From NCBI GenBank assembly GCA_017515425.1, contig JAFWFU010000028.1:1-56759 (forward strand): DNA of 56,759 nucleotides. Direction: 5' to 3'. A program made the position numbers and the translations under genes. Source of the DNA: Mogibacterium sp. Its GTDB lineage: Bacteria; Bacillota; Clostridia; Peptostreptococcales; Anaerovoracaceae. The notes beneath the pieces are model-generated. The model was given only the letters and a program-made list of their open reading frames with translations. It did no database searches and was not told the origin of the DNA. Shown here piece by piece: positions 8,039 to 15,376 of the stretch (position 1 is the first letter of the stretch; each line of letters opens with the position of its first letter).

Positions 8039-8350
8039 ATGAGAAAACTAAACAATTATATGAACTTTGATTTCGCAAGATTCCAAGATGGCAAAACATT
8101 CGTAATTCAAAATGCCAGATTCAATGACAAGAAAGATTGTGTAACAATCAGTGTGGTAATCACAGAAGACCAATCAAATGAAAACCTATTTGAAAAGTTC
8201 TATGTGCATTGCGTAAATGACACAGATGAGAAACTCGTTGATAATTACCCTGTGGGATCTAAAATCGTATTTAAAAAAATCGGGAAATGTACTCCTTGGG
8301 GTGATTATAATAGCAATCTGTCTGTTGAAGCGATTGTTGAGGTGCCGTAA
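8039..8350 (+). CDS. DUF961/HelP-like protein of the mobilization module
   Basis: A 103-residue soluble protein. Its position directly before an FtsK-type gene and a Rep-type relaxase matches Tn916 Orf22/Orf23 and ICEBs1 YdcP (HelP), DUF961 proteins. HelP binds single-stranded DNA and promotes helicase processivity during rolling-circle replication of the element. The beta-rich middle (FVIQNARFNDKKDCVTISVV, FEKFYVHCVND) is compatible with such an OB-like fold, but I assign it mainly by context. Its stop codon overlaps the next start by one base (TAATG), so it is translationally coupled to the coupling protein. Confidence 0.6.
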   Translation: MRKLNNYMNFDFARFQDGKTFVIQNARFNDKKDCVTISVVITEDQSNENLFEKFYVHCVNDTDEKLVDNYPVGSKIVFKKIGKCTPWGDYNSNLSVEAIVEVP

Positions 8351-9600
8351 TGACCTTATCAAAAAGGCGTTACATAAGACGCTTAATCTGGATGGCTGTA
8401 GTAATGAGCGCGCTGCCTTCGTGTGGTGCGCTATTATTTGGCCTGTTTATCATTAAAGAGCCTGAAGTGTTCACCCTTGCAAAAATCTTCCTAATCTTCC
8501 CCGCTTTCTTTTTACTCATCATATTACTATATCTTCTAGTTAGATACAGAACCCTCAAAAGATATATTGCTCATAACAGAATCATGAATTCTATAGAGAA
8601 TAATCTTATAAGTATAGGGGCATATGTTCCGAAGAATGATGCGTGCTATGTTATTCTTCCGAAAATACGAGTGAAAAGAGATGCGATTTATATCAACATG
8701 AAAAATGTGAAAATAAGACATCTGATAGAGCGATATAAGAATACTTTTTCAACTGCCCTACCCGGAGAATATGTCGTTGATGATATTGAATTATCTCAGA
8801 ACTCCAACACTATGAAGATTGTGTATGAAGATTTGCGTCAATATCAGCAGGAGATTTACTCAATTGATGATTATGTTGACATGATAAAAAGTCAAAGCCT
8901 ATTAGATTTCTACTTTGATAAAAAGCATATTGTGGATCTGTCCGACTATCCGCACTGGCTACTATCTGGTGGAACTGGTAGTGGGAAAACAGTTCTTGCA
9001 CAAGAGCTACTAATTCAAGCTATTGTAAAAGGATTTGAAACATACATATTTGATTGTAAGCATACATATGGACTATTCAGAGAGAAATCTAATTATGAAA
9101 CTGACCCCATAACGATTCTATCAAGCTTGTCAGAACTCGAAAATGAAATGAATCAGCGTTATTTAGAATTGGAACATCACTGGATTAATAACCCTCGTGC
9201 TGTAGCAAACGATTTAGGTTTCTCACCCATCTTTATTCTGATTGAAGAATACTCAGCTCTTCAGGATGAATTACAGGATAAAAAGGACAAAGAAGAACTT
9301 AAAAGAATAATGAGAGTTTTATCAAAGAAGGCTCGTCAATGTTCTATGCACCTATTTGTAGTAACACAAACAAGTGGTGTTGACGTTATTGAATCTTCTA
9401 CCAGAGCACAAATGAATAAGGTGCTCCTCGGTAATGTAATGAATAATATTTTGACCTCAACCTTTCAAGCAGATAAGGAAGAGATACCTGCTGTAACTTT
9501 TCATAACAAAGGAGAGGGGTTAATTCAAACAAAAAAAATAAATGTTGTTCGAGTTCCATATGTTGAAAACATTGAAAATTCAAGGCTTTTAAAAAAATGA
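8350..9600 (+). CDS. FtsK/SpoIIIE-type DNA translocase (TcpA/ConQ-like coupling protein)
   Basis: A 416-residue protein with two N-terminal membrane segments (~13-34 and ~42-65) and a cytoplasmic ATPase domain. Walker A is GGTGSGKT (207-214) and Walker B is IFILIEEYSAL. FVVTQTSGVDV is the sensor-like strand. Tn916 Orf21 and ICEBs1 ConQ share this layout and deliver the relaxase-DNA complex to the conjugation pore. With no pore genes in this element, it probably docks on a helper element's machinery. The transfer start region follows directly. Confidence 0.85.
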   Translation: MTLSKRRYIRRLIWMAVVMSALPSCGALLFGLFIIKEPEVFTLAKIFLIFPAFFLLIILLYLLVRYRTLKRYIAHNRIMNSIENNLISIGAYVPKNDACYVILPKIRVKRDAIYINMKNVKIRHLIERYKNTFSTALPGEYVVDDIELSQNSNTMKIVYEDLRQYQQEIYSIDDYVDMIKSQSLLDFYFDKKHIVDLSDYPHWLLSGGTGSGKTVLAQELLIQAIVKGFETYIFDCKHTYGLFREKSNYETDPITILSSLSELENEMNQRYLELEHHWINNPRAVANDLGFSPIFILIEEYSALQDELQDKKDKEELKRIMRVLSKKARQCSMHLFVVTQTSGVDVIESSTRAQMNKVLLGNVMNNILTSTFQADKEEIPAVTFHNKGEGLIQTKKINVVRVPYVENIENSRLLKK

Positions 9601-9643
9601 GCAAAATAAGGCATATTTAATTGTAAAAGAAGACAGTTATTTC

Positions 9644-9718
9644 ACTCGCCGAAGCGTCGAAGACAGTGTAGGCGAGTTTTTAAATGTAGATTTTGCCCCC
9701 CTGTCTAATAGGGGCAAA
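9644..9718 (+). other. Putative origin of transfer (oriT)
   Basis: Two hairpins lie in the 165-bp gap between the coupling-protein and relaxase genes. ACTCGCC/GGCGAGT pairs at 9644-9677. TTTGCCCC/GGGGCAAA pairs at 9692-9718 around a loop containing TGTCTAATA. From memory, the ICEBs1 and Tn916 oriT sites are also G/C inverted repeats ending in a ...CTAACAGGGG-type nick region, so TCTAATAGGGG (9704-9714) is a good nick-site candidate. The position between conQ-like and nicK-like genes is the expected one. Confidence 0.6.
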
Positions 9719-9765
9719 GTCATGCGTTCAAATACATTAATCAATATATAAAGGAGATGAAAAGA

Positions 9766-10722
9766 ATGAAAAATAATAAAAAAAATCATCTGTGTTATTT
9801 CAATGAGTTAAGAGATCAAAATGACTATATCTATTCTATAGATAATTTGAGAATAGAGTTTTCTATTGATAGTTATTGTGAGGATTTATTCTTAAAATAT
9901 TTTAGCTGTTTTGGCAGAACAGATATTACGCATTATGATAATTTCAAATTCCATAATTATCGTCATTTGTGGACTATAGCTTATGACGAAAAAAGCAGCA
10001 TGACAGTAGGCTTCTCATTGAACGGGGCTGATTATCATTCAGATAAGTTATCTGGCTATATAGATGTAAATCCAAACAAAGTCGGTTCGTTCAAGCAGTT
10101 TTGGAAAGATTATAATTTTATACACAATTTTAGTAAATATTTCAACGTAAAGCGCTGTGATATCGCTTTAGACTTGCCTATCAAGAGAGAGTATCTATCT
10201 CTAATTAAAAATAATAAAAAATATGAACAAATATCTAGGTCTCATAGCAACAGAACAGAATACTTGGGAAGAAGATCGAATATTGGTTTTGTAAAAGTCT
10301 ATAACAAGAGTATGCAATCCAAATTAGATTACGATTTAACTCGTATAGAAATTACTTGTCTCTTATCAACAGAATCGTATAAACAATACTTTCCTGAAAT
10401 ATATGATATTTCTCGCAAAGGAATGTTTGAAGAAGAATTGGATTCATTAAATGATACTGAAAAAGCAATTGTAATAATGCAAAACAAACTAATGCACATT
10501 GGAGATGACGATGCTTTTATGATTTTCAGCTCTATGGGAAGAGCAATGAAAAAAAAGCTAAAGAAATTCATTGTTGCAGAAGAATGTAAAATTTCTTACT
10601 CGGATAACGTTTTAGAAGAGTTAATAAATAGTGCTCATTCGTTATATATAGATTTCCCAAACTATGATGAAGACATTTCAGAAGACAGTGCAGAAGATAG
10701 TGATTCTATATATGAGTTTTAG
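9766..10722 (+). CDS. MobT/NicK-type relaxase (Rep_trans replication initiation factor)
   Basis: A 318-residue protein of the pT181-Rep/Tn916 Orf20/ICEBs1 NicK superfamily. The motif RCDIALDLP (acidic metal ligands), then TEYLGRRSNIGFVKVYNKS with the probable nicking Tyr, then LTRIEIT, follows the family pattern. It would nick oriT and stay attached to the 5' end for transfer and rolling-circle replication. The in-frame ATG at 9757 directly abuts the SD AAGGAG (9751-9756); the ATG at 9766, 9 nt after it, is the better start. The C-terminus is acidic. A strong terminator follows. Confidence 0.85.
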   Translation: MKNNKKNHLCYFNELRDQNDYIYSIDNLRIEFSIDSYCEDLFLKYFSCFGRTDITHYDNFKFHNYRHLWTIAYDEKSSMTVGFSLNGADYHSDKLSGYIDVNPNKVGSFKQFWKDYNFIHNFSKYFNVKRCDIALDLPIKREYLSLIKNNKKYEQISRSHSNRTEYLGRRSNIGFVKVYNKSMQSKLDYDLTRIEITCLLSTESYKQYFPEIYDISRKGMFEEELDSLNDTEKAIVIMQNKLMHIGDDDAFMIFSSMGRAMKKKLKKFIVAEECKISYSDNVLEELINSAHSLYIDFPNYDEDISEDSAEDSDSIYEF

Positions 10723-10758
10723 GTAACAACAAATGAATAAGTTAATGAAGATTAATTC

Positions 10759-10790
10759 GAGTGTAGACATCCTCTACGCTCTTTTTTTTT
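10759..10790 (+). terminator. Rho-independent terminator after the relaxase gene
   Basis: GAGTGTAGA and TCTACGCTC pair (one G-T) around a short loop and are followed by nine T residues. It separates the mobilization genes from the integrase gene. Confidence 0.85.
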
Positions 10791-10817
10791 GCTCAAAAAT
10801 GGCAGGAAGGAAAGAAA

Positions 10818-12077
10818 ATGAATAAACATGATAACAATCTAATAGTTGAATACGCTATAAAGAATAATATAATTGAATCAGACACCGTGTTGACATATAT
10901 GAGAAAAGAAATATTGTCTCGACATAATAGTGCTATTTATCAACAAAAAGACGGGAGGTGGTGTACTTACATCAAAGAAAATGGCAAACGCAAAGCTATT
11001 AGGGTAAAGTCAAAAGATGAATTAGAAAACCGACTATGCAAATTCTACTTGGAAAAAGAATCTAAAGAGAAAAGCAACAATACTACTTTGAGAGATTTAT
11101 TTGAATCTTGGCTATCGTATAAATCATATCGTAATAAACCACAGACAATAAAAGTCTTTCGAAGTTTCTGGAATAGATTCTATGAAGAGTCTAATATCGT
11201 AGATATACCTATCATTTCTTTGAAAAAAATTGACATTGAGGAATGGATTTACAAAACAGTACGAGATTATCAAATGGATAAATCTCAGTATCTTAATTTA
11301 ATCTCAATCATTAAGCAAGAGCTAGAGTATGCCGTTGATAAAGAGATCATTCAAGTAAGCCCATTTAGTTCAGTGAAAATCGACACAAAAAGAGTTCTTA
11401 AACCAAGAAAGAAAAAAGAAGATGATAAACAAGTCTTTTCAAAGAAAGATGAAGAACGTTTCTTTGAACTAGGATTCAATGACTACAATAATAAATTGCA
11501 TCCAATTCATCAACTTGCACCACTTGCATCAATGTTCATGTTTTGTACCGGGCTTCGAGTTGGCGAAGTTTGCGCTATAAAGTATAGTGATATTTCTGGA
11601 GATTGTATTATTATTCAGCGATTCTATAACAACTCTCTTCATAAGGTTGAGGATGGACTGAAAGCAGGTCATGCATGCAGAGAGGTACCACTTAGCGATA
11701 TAGCAAAGCATCTTATAGAATTAGCAAAAATACGCCAACAAGAGGAACTAGTTGATACAGATTACATATTCTCAATGACAGACGATCCAGTCCCATATGG
11801 AGCAGTTAGAGATGTTTTTTATAGTTATTCTCGTAAGATTGAAACACCTATAAAAGGTTCTCACTGCGCTCGTAAAACTTTCATATCAAAGCTAATTGAT
11901 GAAAATGTAAATCTAAATACTATTAGAAAAATAGTAGGACATGCTAGTGAACAGACTACTCTGAATAACTATTGTTACGATAGACATGAAAAGAGTGAAA
12001 TCCATGATATGATTTCAAATGCATTTCAGAATATCAATTCTATCAAAGAAAGTACTCAAGTGTACTCAAGTTCTTAA
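10818..12077 (+). CDS. int: Tyrosine integrase of the element (Tn916 Int-like)
   Basis: A 419-residue integrase. The N-terminal part (~35-80: YQQKDGRWCTYIKENGKRKA) is an AP2-like arm-binding domain, followed by a SAM-like core-binding domain (~90-180). The catalytic domain has Arg247 (TGLRVGE), Lys282, His349-x-x-Arg352 (SHCARKTF), His375 (GHASEQTT) and the nucleophile Tyr385 (NNYCYD), so all catalytic positions are intact. It ends 43 bp before attR, and its last codons overlap the right arm-type repeats. It integrates and, probably with a cofactor not identified here, excises the element at tRNA-Val. Confidence 0.95.
   Translation: MNKHDNNLIVEYAIKNNIIESDTVLTYMRKEILSRHNSAIYQQKDGRWCTYIKENGKRKAIRVKSKDELENRLCKFYLEKESKEKSNNTTLRDLFESWLSYKSYRNKPQTIKVFRSFWNRFYEESNIVDIPIISLKKIDIEEWIYKTVRDYQMDKSQYLNLISIIKQELEYAVDKEIIQVSPFSSVKIDTKRVLKPRKKKEDDKQVFSKKDEERFFELGFNDYNNKLHPIHQLAPLASMFMFCTGLRVGEVCAIKYSDISGDCIIIQRFYNNSLHKVEDGLKAGHACREVPLSDIAKHLIELAKIRQQEELVDTDYIFSMTDDPVPYGAVRDVFYSYSRKIETPIKGSHCARKTFISKLIDENVNLNTIRKIVGHASEQTTLNNYCYDRHEKSEIHDMISNAFQNINSIKESTQVYSSS
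12052..12068 (+). repeat. Right pair of putative integrase arm-type sites
   Basis: GTACTCA at 12052-12058 and 12062-12068, 10 bp apart, inside the last codons of int. They match the pair near attL. Binding by the integrase N-terminal domain is inferred. Confidence 0.45.
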
Positions 12078-12090
12078 AAGGATAAAATTA

Positions 12091-12118
12091 AAAAACCCCT
12101 GTAAATTCAAGGGGGTTT
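12091..12118 (-). terminator. Bidirectional terminator at the right end of the element
   Basis: AAACCCC pairs with GGGGGTTT around ~11 nt. On the minus strand it is followed by a T-rich run (TTTTTTAATTTTA), making it the stronger direction. It ends transcription of tRNA-Val, whose own terminator was moved away by the insertion, and may also end int mRNA. Confidence 0.75.
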
Positions 12119-12120
12119 CG

Positions 12121-12143
12121 TGGTGGCCTATATTGGACTTGAA
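12121..12143. repeat. attR core (3' end of tRNA-Val)
   Basis: Exact 23-bp match to 6019-6041. Here it forms the functional 3' end of the tRNA gene. Confidence 0.93.
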
Positions 12144-12196
12144 CCAATGACCTACAGGTTGTCACCCTGTCGCTCTCCCAACTGAGCTAATAGACC
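12121..12196 (-). tRNA. tRNA-Val (anticodon GAC)
   Basis: The minus strand folds as a complete cloverleaf: acceptor GGTCTAT/ATAGGCC, D-arm GCTC/GAGC, anticodon stem ACAGG/CCTGT with the 7-nt loop GTGACAA (anticodon GAC), T-arm ATTGG/CCAAT with loop TTCAAGT, discriminator A and an encoded CCA. U33 is present. The 3' end is supplied by the integrated element's attR, so the gene is intact. Confidence 0.95.
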
Positions 12197-12287
12197 ATAT
12201 ATGCCGCGCTTTTCGCCTGCGGCTCTTATTATAATTGTTCTTCGCTGGAAATGCCACCTTTTTTGAAGGCGCGCTGTCATTTTTCTG

Positions 12288-13745
12288 TTATATGCCGAGA
12301 GCTTCCTTGGCGAGCTTGTCGGCAATATCATTGTATTTATTCCCTGCGTGGGCTTTTACCTTCTCAAAACTAATATCCATTAGCCTGCGAGCGTCTGCCA
12401 TAAACTGTTTATAGCCCTTAGTGAGCGGATTATTGGCTTTCCAAAGTCCGTCAGCCCATTTGCCCACACCTTCATAGTCGTGGCAGATAATAACCTTTTT
12501 AATATCATTTGCGAGGCAGTAGTCTATGGCTGTCTTTGCGCCCATTATCTCACCTGCCACATTTCTCTGCTTGGCGGCGTCGGCGTCGTCAAATACGGAT
12601 TTAAGCTCAGTCTGCTCCGTTACGCCATTCTCGTCCGTTTCAAGAATGACGACGCCGCAGGAAAACCTTCCTGTGGCGCTGTCGTAGCTGCCGTCCACAT
12701 AAGCCCTGACACCGACAGCGAGCACTTCCTCGGCAGCACGGTCAGCGCCAGCGCCGCCTACCCTGCCTACGCCGACTATCCCGTCTTCTCCGACTATCCC
12801 GCCAAAAACGCGCTCTCCGTTCTTGCTGCCGCTAAGCCCCAAATACTCCATAGCAGCCTGCGGGTCGGAAAAACTCCTATATTCCGCTTTGGGAAACCCG
12901 TCCACCTGTGCCTTGCAGTCGTCCCAGGTCATATAAAGACCCGGAGTTTTTCCCTTCCTTACCGCATATACCTTCTTGCCCAATTTCTGCTCCTTTTCAC
13001 CGGAATGAGCTGCATTCCCAGCCTTCTCGAATTCGGATTTATGCACCGTACTCGGATTTTCCATAAATTTTTTCAGAAAGCTTCGCCTGTGAACATCAGA
13101 TATTCCGACGCGGCGGAGTCCCTCATAATGCTCCGCCGTGCCATATCCCTTGTTGCTCGCAAAGCCATACTCGGGATATAGCTCGTCCAGCTCTTCCATA
13201 TATTTATCCCTCGCCACCTTCGCAATTATCGACGCCGCCGCGACGGAAAGGCTCTTCTCATCACCCTTTATAATTGCCTCGCAGGGAATACCGATATTCA
13301 GCTTTAGGGCGTCCACCAAGAGATAGTCAATCCCTGTATGTCCCGCCTGCTGTCCACTCTCATTTTGCAATTCAGCGGCAAGCCTCCTGCCGCACTCCTC
13401 GGCAGCCCTCTTCATAGCGAGCTTCGTAGCCTCAAGTATATTAATCTCATCTATTTCTCCGGCGTCAGCAATGCCTATGCCGTATGCCACAGCCTTTTCC
13501 TTTATAATATCGCTGAGCTCTTCCCTCTTCTTCTGAGATATTTTCTTGGAATCGTAAATGCCTAGAACATCAAAATCCTCAGGCAGCACCACACAGGCGG
13601 CATAAACAGGCCCCGCCAAAGGGCCCCTTCCGACCTCATCAATTCCCGCCACGAACTTAAAGCCACGCCGCCTGATCTCGTTATCAAGCCCCCGCATTGC
13701 CTCAAGTCGTTCCCTATCTCTTTGCAGTCTTTCTTCCTTAGTCAT
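12288..13745 (-). CDS. rnhB: RNase HII - viroplasmin-like - RNase HI fusion
   Basis: A 485-residue fusion of two unrelated RNase H types. Residues 30-225 are RNase HII: GIDEVGRGPLAGPVYA with Asp36/Glu37, Asp145 (YLLVDALK) and Asp163 (KGDEKS). Residues ~258-303 resemble the caulimovirus viroplasmin RNA:DNA-binding domain (YAVRKGKTPGLYMTWDDC). Residues ~345-485 are RNase HI with Asp351 (YVDGSY), Glu399 (NVAGEI), Asp423 (CHDYEG), His466 (KAHAGNK) and Asp476. All catalytic residues are present, so one protein could remove single misincorporated ribonucleotides (HII) and R-loop or primer hybrids (HI). It follows rbgA by 9 bp, the usual rplS-rbgA-rnhB order. Confidence 0.93.
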   Translation of the reverse strand: MTKEERLQRDRERLEAMRGLDNEIRRRGFKFVAGIDEVGRGPLAGPVYAACVVLPEDFDVLGIYDSKKISQKKREELSDIIKEKAVAYGIGIADAGEIDEINILEATKLAMKRAAEECGRRLAAELQNESGQQAGHTGIDYLLVDALKLNIGIPCEAIIKGDEKSLSVAAASIIAKVARDKYMEELDELYPEYGFASNKGYGTAEHYEGLRRVGISDVHRRSFLKKFMENPSTVHKSEFEKAGNAAHSGEKEQKLGKKVYAVRKGKTPGLYMTWDDCKAQVDGFPKAEYRSFSDPQAAMEYLGLSGSKNGERVFGGIVGEDGIVGVGRVGGAGADRAAEEVLAVGVRAYVDGSYDSATGRFSCGVVILETDENGVTEQTELKSVFDDADAAKQRNVAGEIMGAKTAIDYCLANDIKKVIICHDYEGVGKWADGLWKANNPLTKGYKQFMADARRLMDISFEKVKAHAGNKYNDIADKLAKEALGI

Positions 13746-13754
13746 CAGCAGTCG

Positions 13755-14603
13755 TCAGCACTTTTCCAGCGTAATCCTTCCAATCACTCCGCCCCTGAAC
13801 TCATCAAGAACGATTCTCCCCGTTCTCTCGTAATCTATCCGCTTTCCCGAAAGTATAAAGCCTCTCTTTAGTGCAATATTATCCATATTCTCTATAGGCT
13901 CTTCTGAAATCTCATCAAGCCTATATCTTTCAATCAGCATATTCGGGTATTCTCTAGCAAGGTATTTGATTAGCTCAAATCCAAGGTCCTGCACTCCGAG
14001 TATATCATCTTTTATGCTGCCGCAGAATGCCAGGTTAAGCCCCTCATTCGGATCTTCAAACTTTGGCCAGAGTATGCCCGGCGTGTCGAGAAGCTGCATA
14101 CCGTTAGAAAGCGTAAGCCACTGTTTTCCCTTCGTGACCCCGGGTCTATCTCCCGTCTGGGCGGAGCGTTTCCCTGTGAGCCTGTTTATGAGCGAAGACT
14201 TCCCTACATTTGGAACGCCGACTATCATAATCCTGAGAGGTCTCTTGACGGCTCGCTCCTCATTTCTCCTATCCTGTTCCAGCTCAAGTGCCCTAATGAG
14301 CCTCTTTATATTTTCTCCCGACTGCAGGTTCAGAGCGAGCACCCTCGATACGCCCCTCTCCTTTCTTATCTCATCAGCCCAGCGCTTAGTCTCCTCTTCG
14401 TCGGCAAGGTCAGCCTTACCGAGCACGACTATTCTCGGCTTGCCCGATATGAGCTCGTCGATTATCGGATTTCTGCTGGACATGGGAATGCGGCTATCGA
14501 CTATCTCTATCGAAATGTCCACCGCCTTGAGGTTCTCGCGTATAAGCTCGCGAGTCTTTTTCATATGTCCCGGATACCAATTTATATTCTGAATCATAGT
14601 CAT
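13755..14603 (-). CDS. rbgA: Ribosome biogenesis GTPase RbgA (YlqF)
   Basis: A circularly permuted GTPase needed for late 50S subunit assembly. The N-terminal INWYPGHMKKTREL is the RbgA signature. G4 is GKADL, G1 is GVPNVGKSSLINRL, and G3 is LLDTPGILWP, in permuted order. The C-terminal ANTAR-like helices follow. The frame extends to a GTG at 14612, but the ATG at 14603 or 14597 fits the family better. None of these has a recognisable SD, and the rplS terminator lies 14 bp upstream, so expression probably depends on terminator read-through and a weak initiation site. Confidence 0.9.
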   Translation of the reverse strand: MTMIQNINWYPGHMKKTRELIRENLKAVDISIEIVDSRIPMSSRNPIIDELISGKPRIVVLGKADLADEEETKRWADEIRKERGVSRVLALNLQSGENIKRLIRALELEQDRRNEERAVKRPLRIMIVGVPNVGKSSLINRLTGKRSAQTGDRPGVTKGKQWLTLSNGMQLLDTPGILWPKFEDPNEGLNLAFCGSIKDDILGVQDLGFELIKYLAREYPNMLIERYRLDEISEEPIENMDNIALKRGFILSGKRIDYERTGRIVLDEFRGGVIGRITLEKC

Positions 14604-14616
14604 ATTATACACTACG

Positions 14617-14653
14617 AAAAAAACATACCTGCATATAGCTCAGGTATGTTTTT
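14617..14653 (-). terminator. Terminator after rplS
   Basis: AAACATACCTG and CAGGTATGTTT form a perfect 11-bp stem with a 9-nt loop, followed on the minus strand by seven T residues. It lies between rplS and rbgA, so rbgA would be transcribed by read-through. Confidence 0.85.
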
Positions 14654-14660
14654 AACAGTC

Positions 14661-15002
14661 TTACTCTGCGCTCTTAATTCTTGCAGCCTTACCGGTTCTC
14701 TCGCGCATATAGTTGAGCTTAGCTCTTCTGACCTTACCCTTCTTAACTACCTCAATCTTTTCGATTCTGGGTGAATGCAGCGGGAATGTCTTTTCTACGC
14801 CGATACCGTTTGACAGCTTTCTGACCGTGAAAGTCTCGTTTACGCCGCCATGCTGTCTTTTAAGCACATATCCTTCGAATACCTGAATTCTTTCTCTCTG
14901 TCCCTCGACAATCTTGACGTGAACACGCAGCGTGTCTCCGACCTTAAACTCAGGAATATCGTCCTTCTTGTAATCCATTGTAATTTGATCTAATACGTTC
15001 AT
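14661..15002 (-). CDS. rplS: 50S ribosomal protein L19
   Basis: A 113-residue protein matching L19 along its length ([57 protein letters not shown] end). It sits at the 30S-50S interface. The SD GGAAGGAG precedes the ATG. trmD and rimM, often upstream of rplS, are absent here; instead there is a dedicated promoter and a structured leader. Confidence 0.97.
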   Translation of the reverse strand: MNVLDQITMDYKKDDIPEFKVGDTLRVHVKIVEGQRERIQVFEGYVLKRQHGGVNETFTVRKLSNGIGVEKTFPLHSPRIEKIEVVKKGKVRRAKLNYMRERTGKAARIKSAE

Positions 15003-15103
15003 GTTATTTCTCCTTCCTCTCGAGACGTTCTTAGAGCCTTCGGGCAGAATGCCCGTCCCCAGAGGAGCGTCCGCAATAACTCAAGCTGCCAAAAACCGAC
15101 AGC
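15003..15103 (-). promoter_or_regulatory. Structured rplS leader (candidate L19 autoregulatory leader)
   Basis: The ~100-nt minus-strand leader contains CAAGCTG/CAGCTTG and GGGCA/TGCCC hairpins. A CTCCTCT segment can pair with the SD region AGAGGAAGGAG. This resembles ribosomal-protein leaders that mask their own start site, and an L19 leader class is known in Firmicutes. I cannot confirm membership of that class by eye. Confidence 0.45.
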
Positions 15104-15109
15104 TTGCAA

Positions 15110-15138
15110 AGGATACCATATAGAGTTTGATTTTTCAA
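15110..15138 (-). promoter_or_regulatory. rplS promoter
   Basis: On the minus strand TTGAAA (15138-15133), 17 bp, TATCCT (15115-15110), with TGG directly before the -10 (extended -10). Transcription would begin near 15103. Confidence 0.65.
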
Positions 15139-15180
15139 GCGATTTTAGCAAATTTTCTCTTTTACACTCTGTCATTTTCT

Positions 15181-15209
15181 TTGAAAAAGCACCGATTATT
15201 TATTATAAT
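15181..15209 (+). promoter_or_regulatory. Toxin mRNA promoter
   Basis: TTGAAA (15181-15186), 17 bp, TATAAT (15204-15209). A start near 15216 gives an ~80-nt leader containing the 5' arm of the end-to-end pairing (15218-15247) and an SD-masking hairpin. Confidence 0.7.
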
Positions 15210-15266
15210 ATGCGCACGAGCTGCCAATAACGGTAGGCGGTTAGCCCTCTTTGCGGAGGGTTGCGA

Positions 15267-15288
15267 ACCCCTCTTAAAGAAAGGGGGT
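15267..15288 (+). promoter_or_regulatory. Hairpin masking the toxin Shine-Dalgarno
   Basis: ACCCCT(C)TT pairs with AA(A)GGGGGT, burying the SD AAAGGGGG (15280-15287). Self-masked ribosome sites are typical of type I toxin mRNAs. Confidence 0.6.
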
Positions 15289-15295
15289 GACGCGT

Positions 15296-15376
15296 ATGAC
15301 GGTATTTGAAGCCCTTTATCTTAGCGCAACTTTTGCGCTTCTGATAGTTTCACTTCTCTCATACTTAAAAAAGTAA
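15296..15376 (+). CDS. Type I toxin: 26-residue holin-like membrane peptide
   Basis: The short ORF encodes MTVFEALYLSATFAL followed by LIVSLLSYLKK. This matches the 'putative holin-like toxin' (TxpA/BsrG-type) pattern: an MTxFEAL start, one hydrophobic transmembrane helix (~7-23) and a lysine tail. Such peptides insert in the cytoplasmic membrane and damage it when unregulated. The SD AAAGGGGG lies 8 nt before the ATG but is masked by a hairpin. The stop codon lies inside the terminator stem of the predicted antisense RNA, which overlaps the toxin 3' end. It is too short for a standard gene caller. Confidence 0.8.
   Translation: MTVFEALYLSATFALLIVSLLSYLKK

Larger units (their letters stand above)
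6019..12143 (+). mobile_element. 6.1-kb integrative mobilizable element (ICEBs1/Tn916-like core) in tRNA-Val
   Basis: Bounded by an exact 23-bp direct repeat (6019-6041 and 12121-12143) that is the 3' end of the tRNA-Val gene, including CCA. The interior is visibly AT-richer than the flanks. Gene order is XRE regulator (minus), secreted cargo protein, DUF961/HelP-like, FtsK-type coupling protein, oriT-like hairpins, MobT/Rep-type relaxase, tyrosine integrase. In ICEBs1 the helP-conQ-oriT-nicK order is the same. No type IV secretion genes are present, so the element is probably mobilized by a helper conjugative element. The excised circle would be 6102 bp. No separate excisionase was found. 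Confidence 0.88.
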
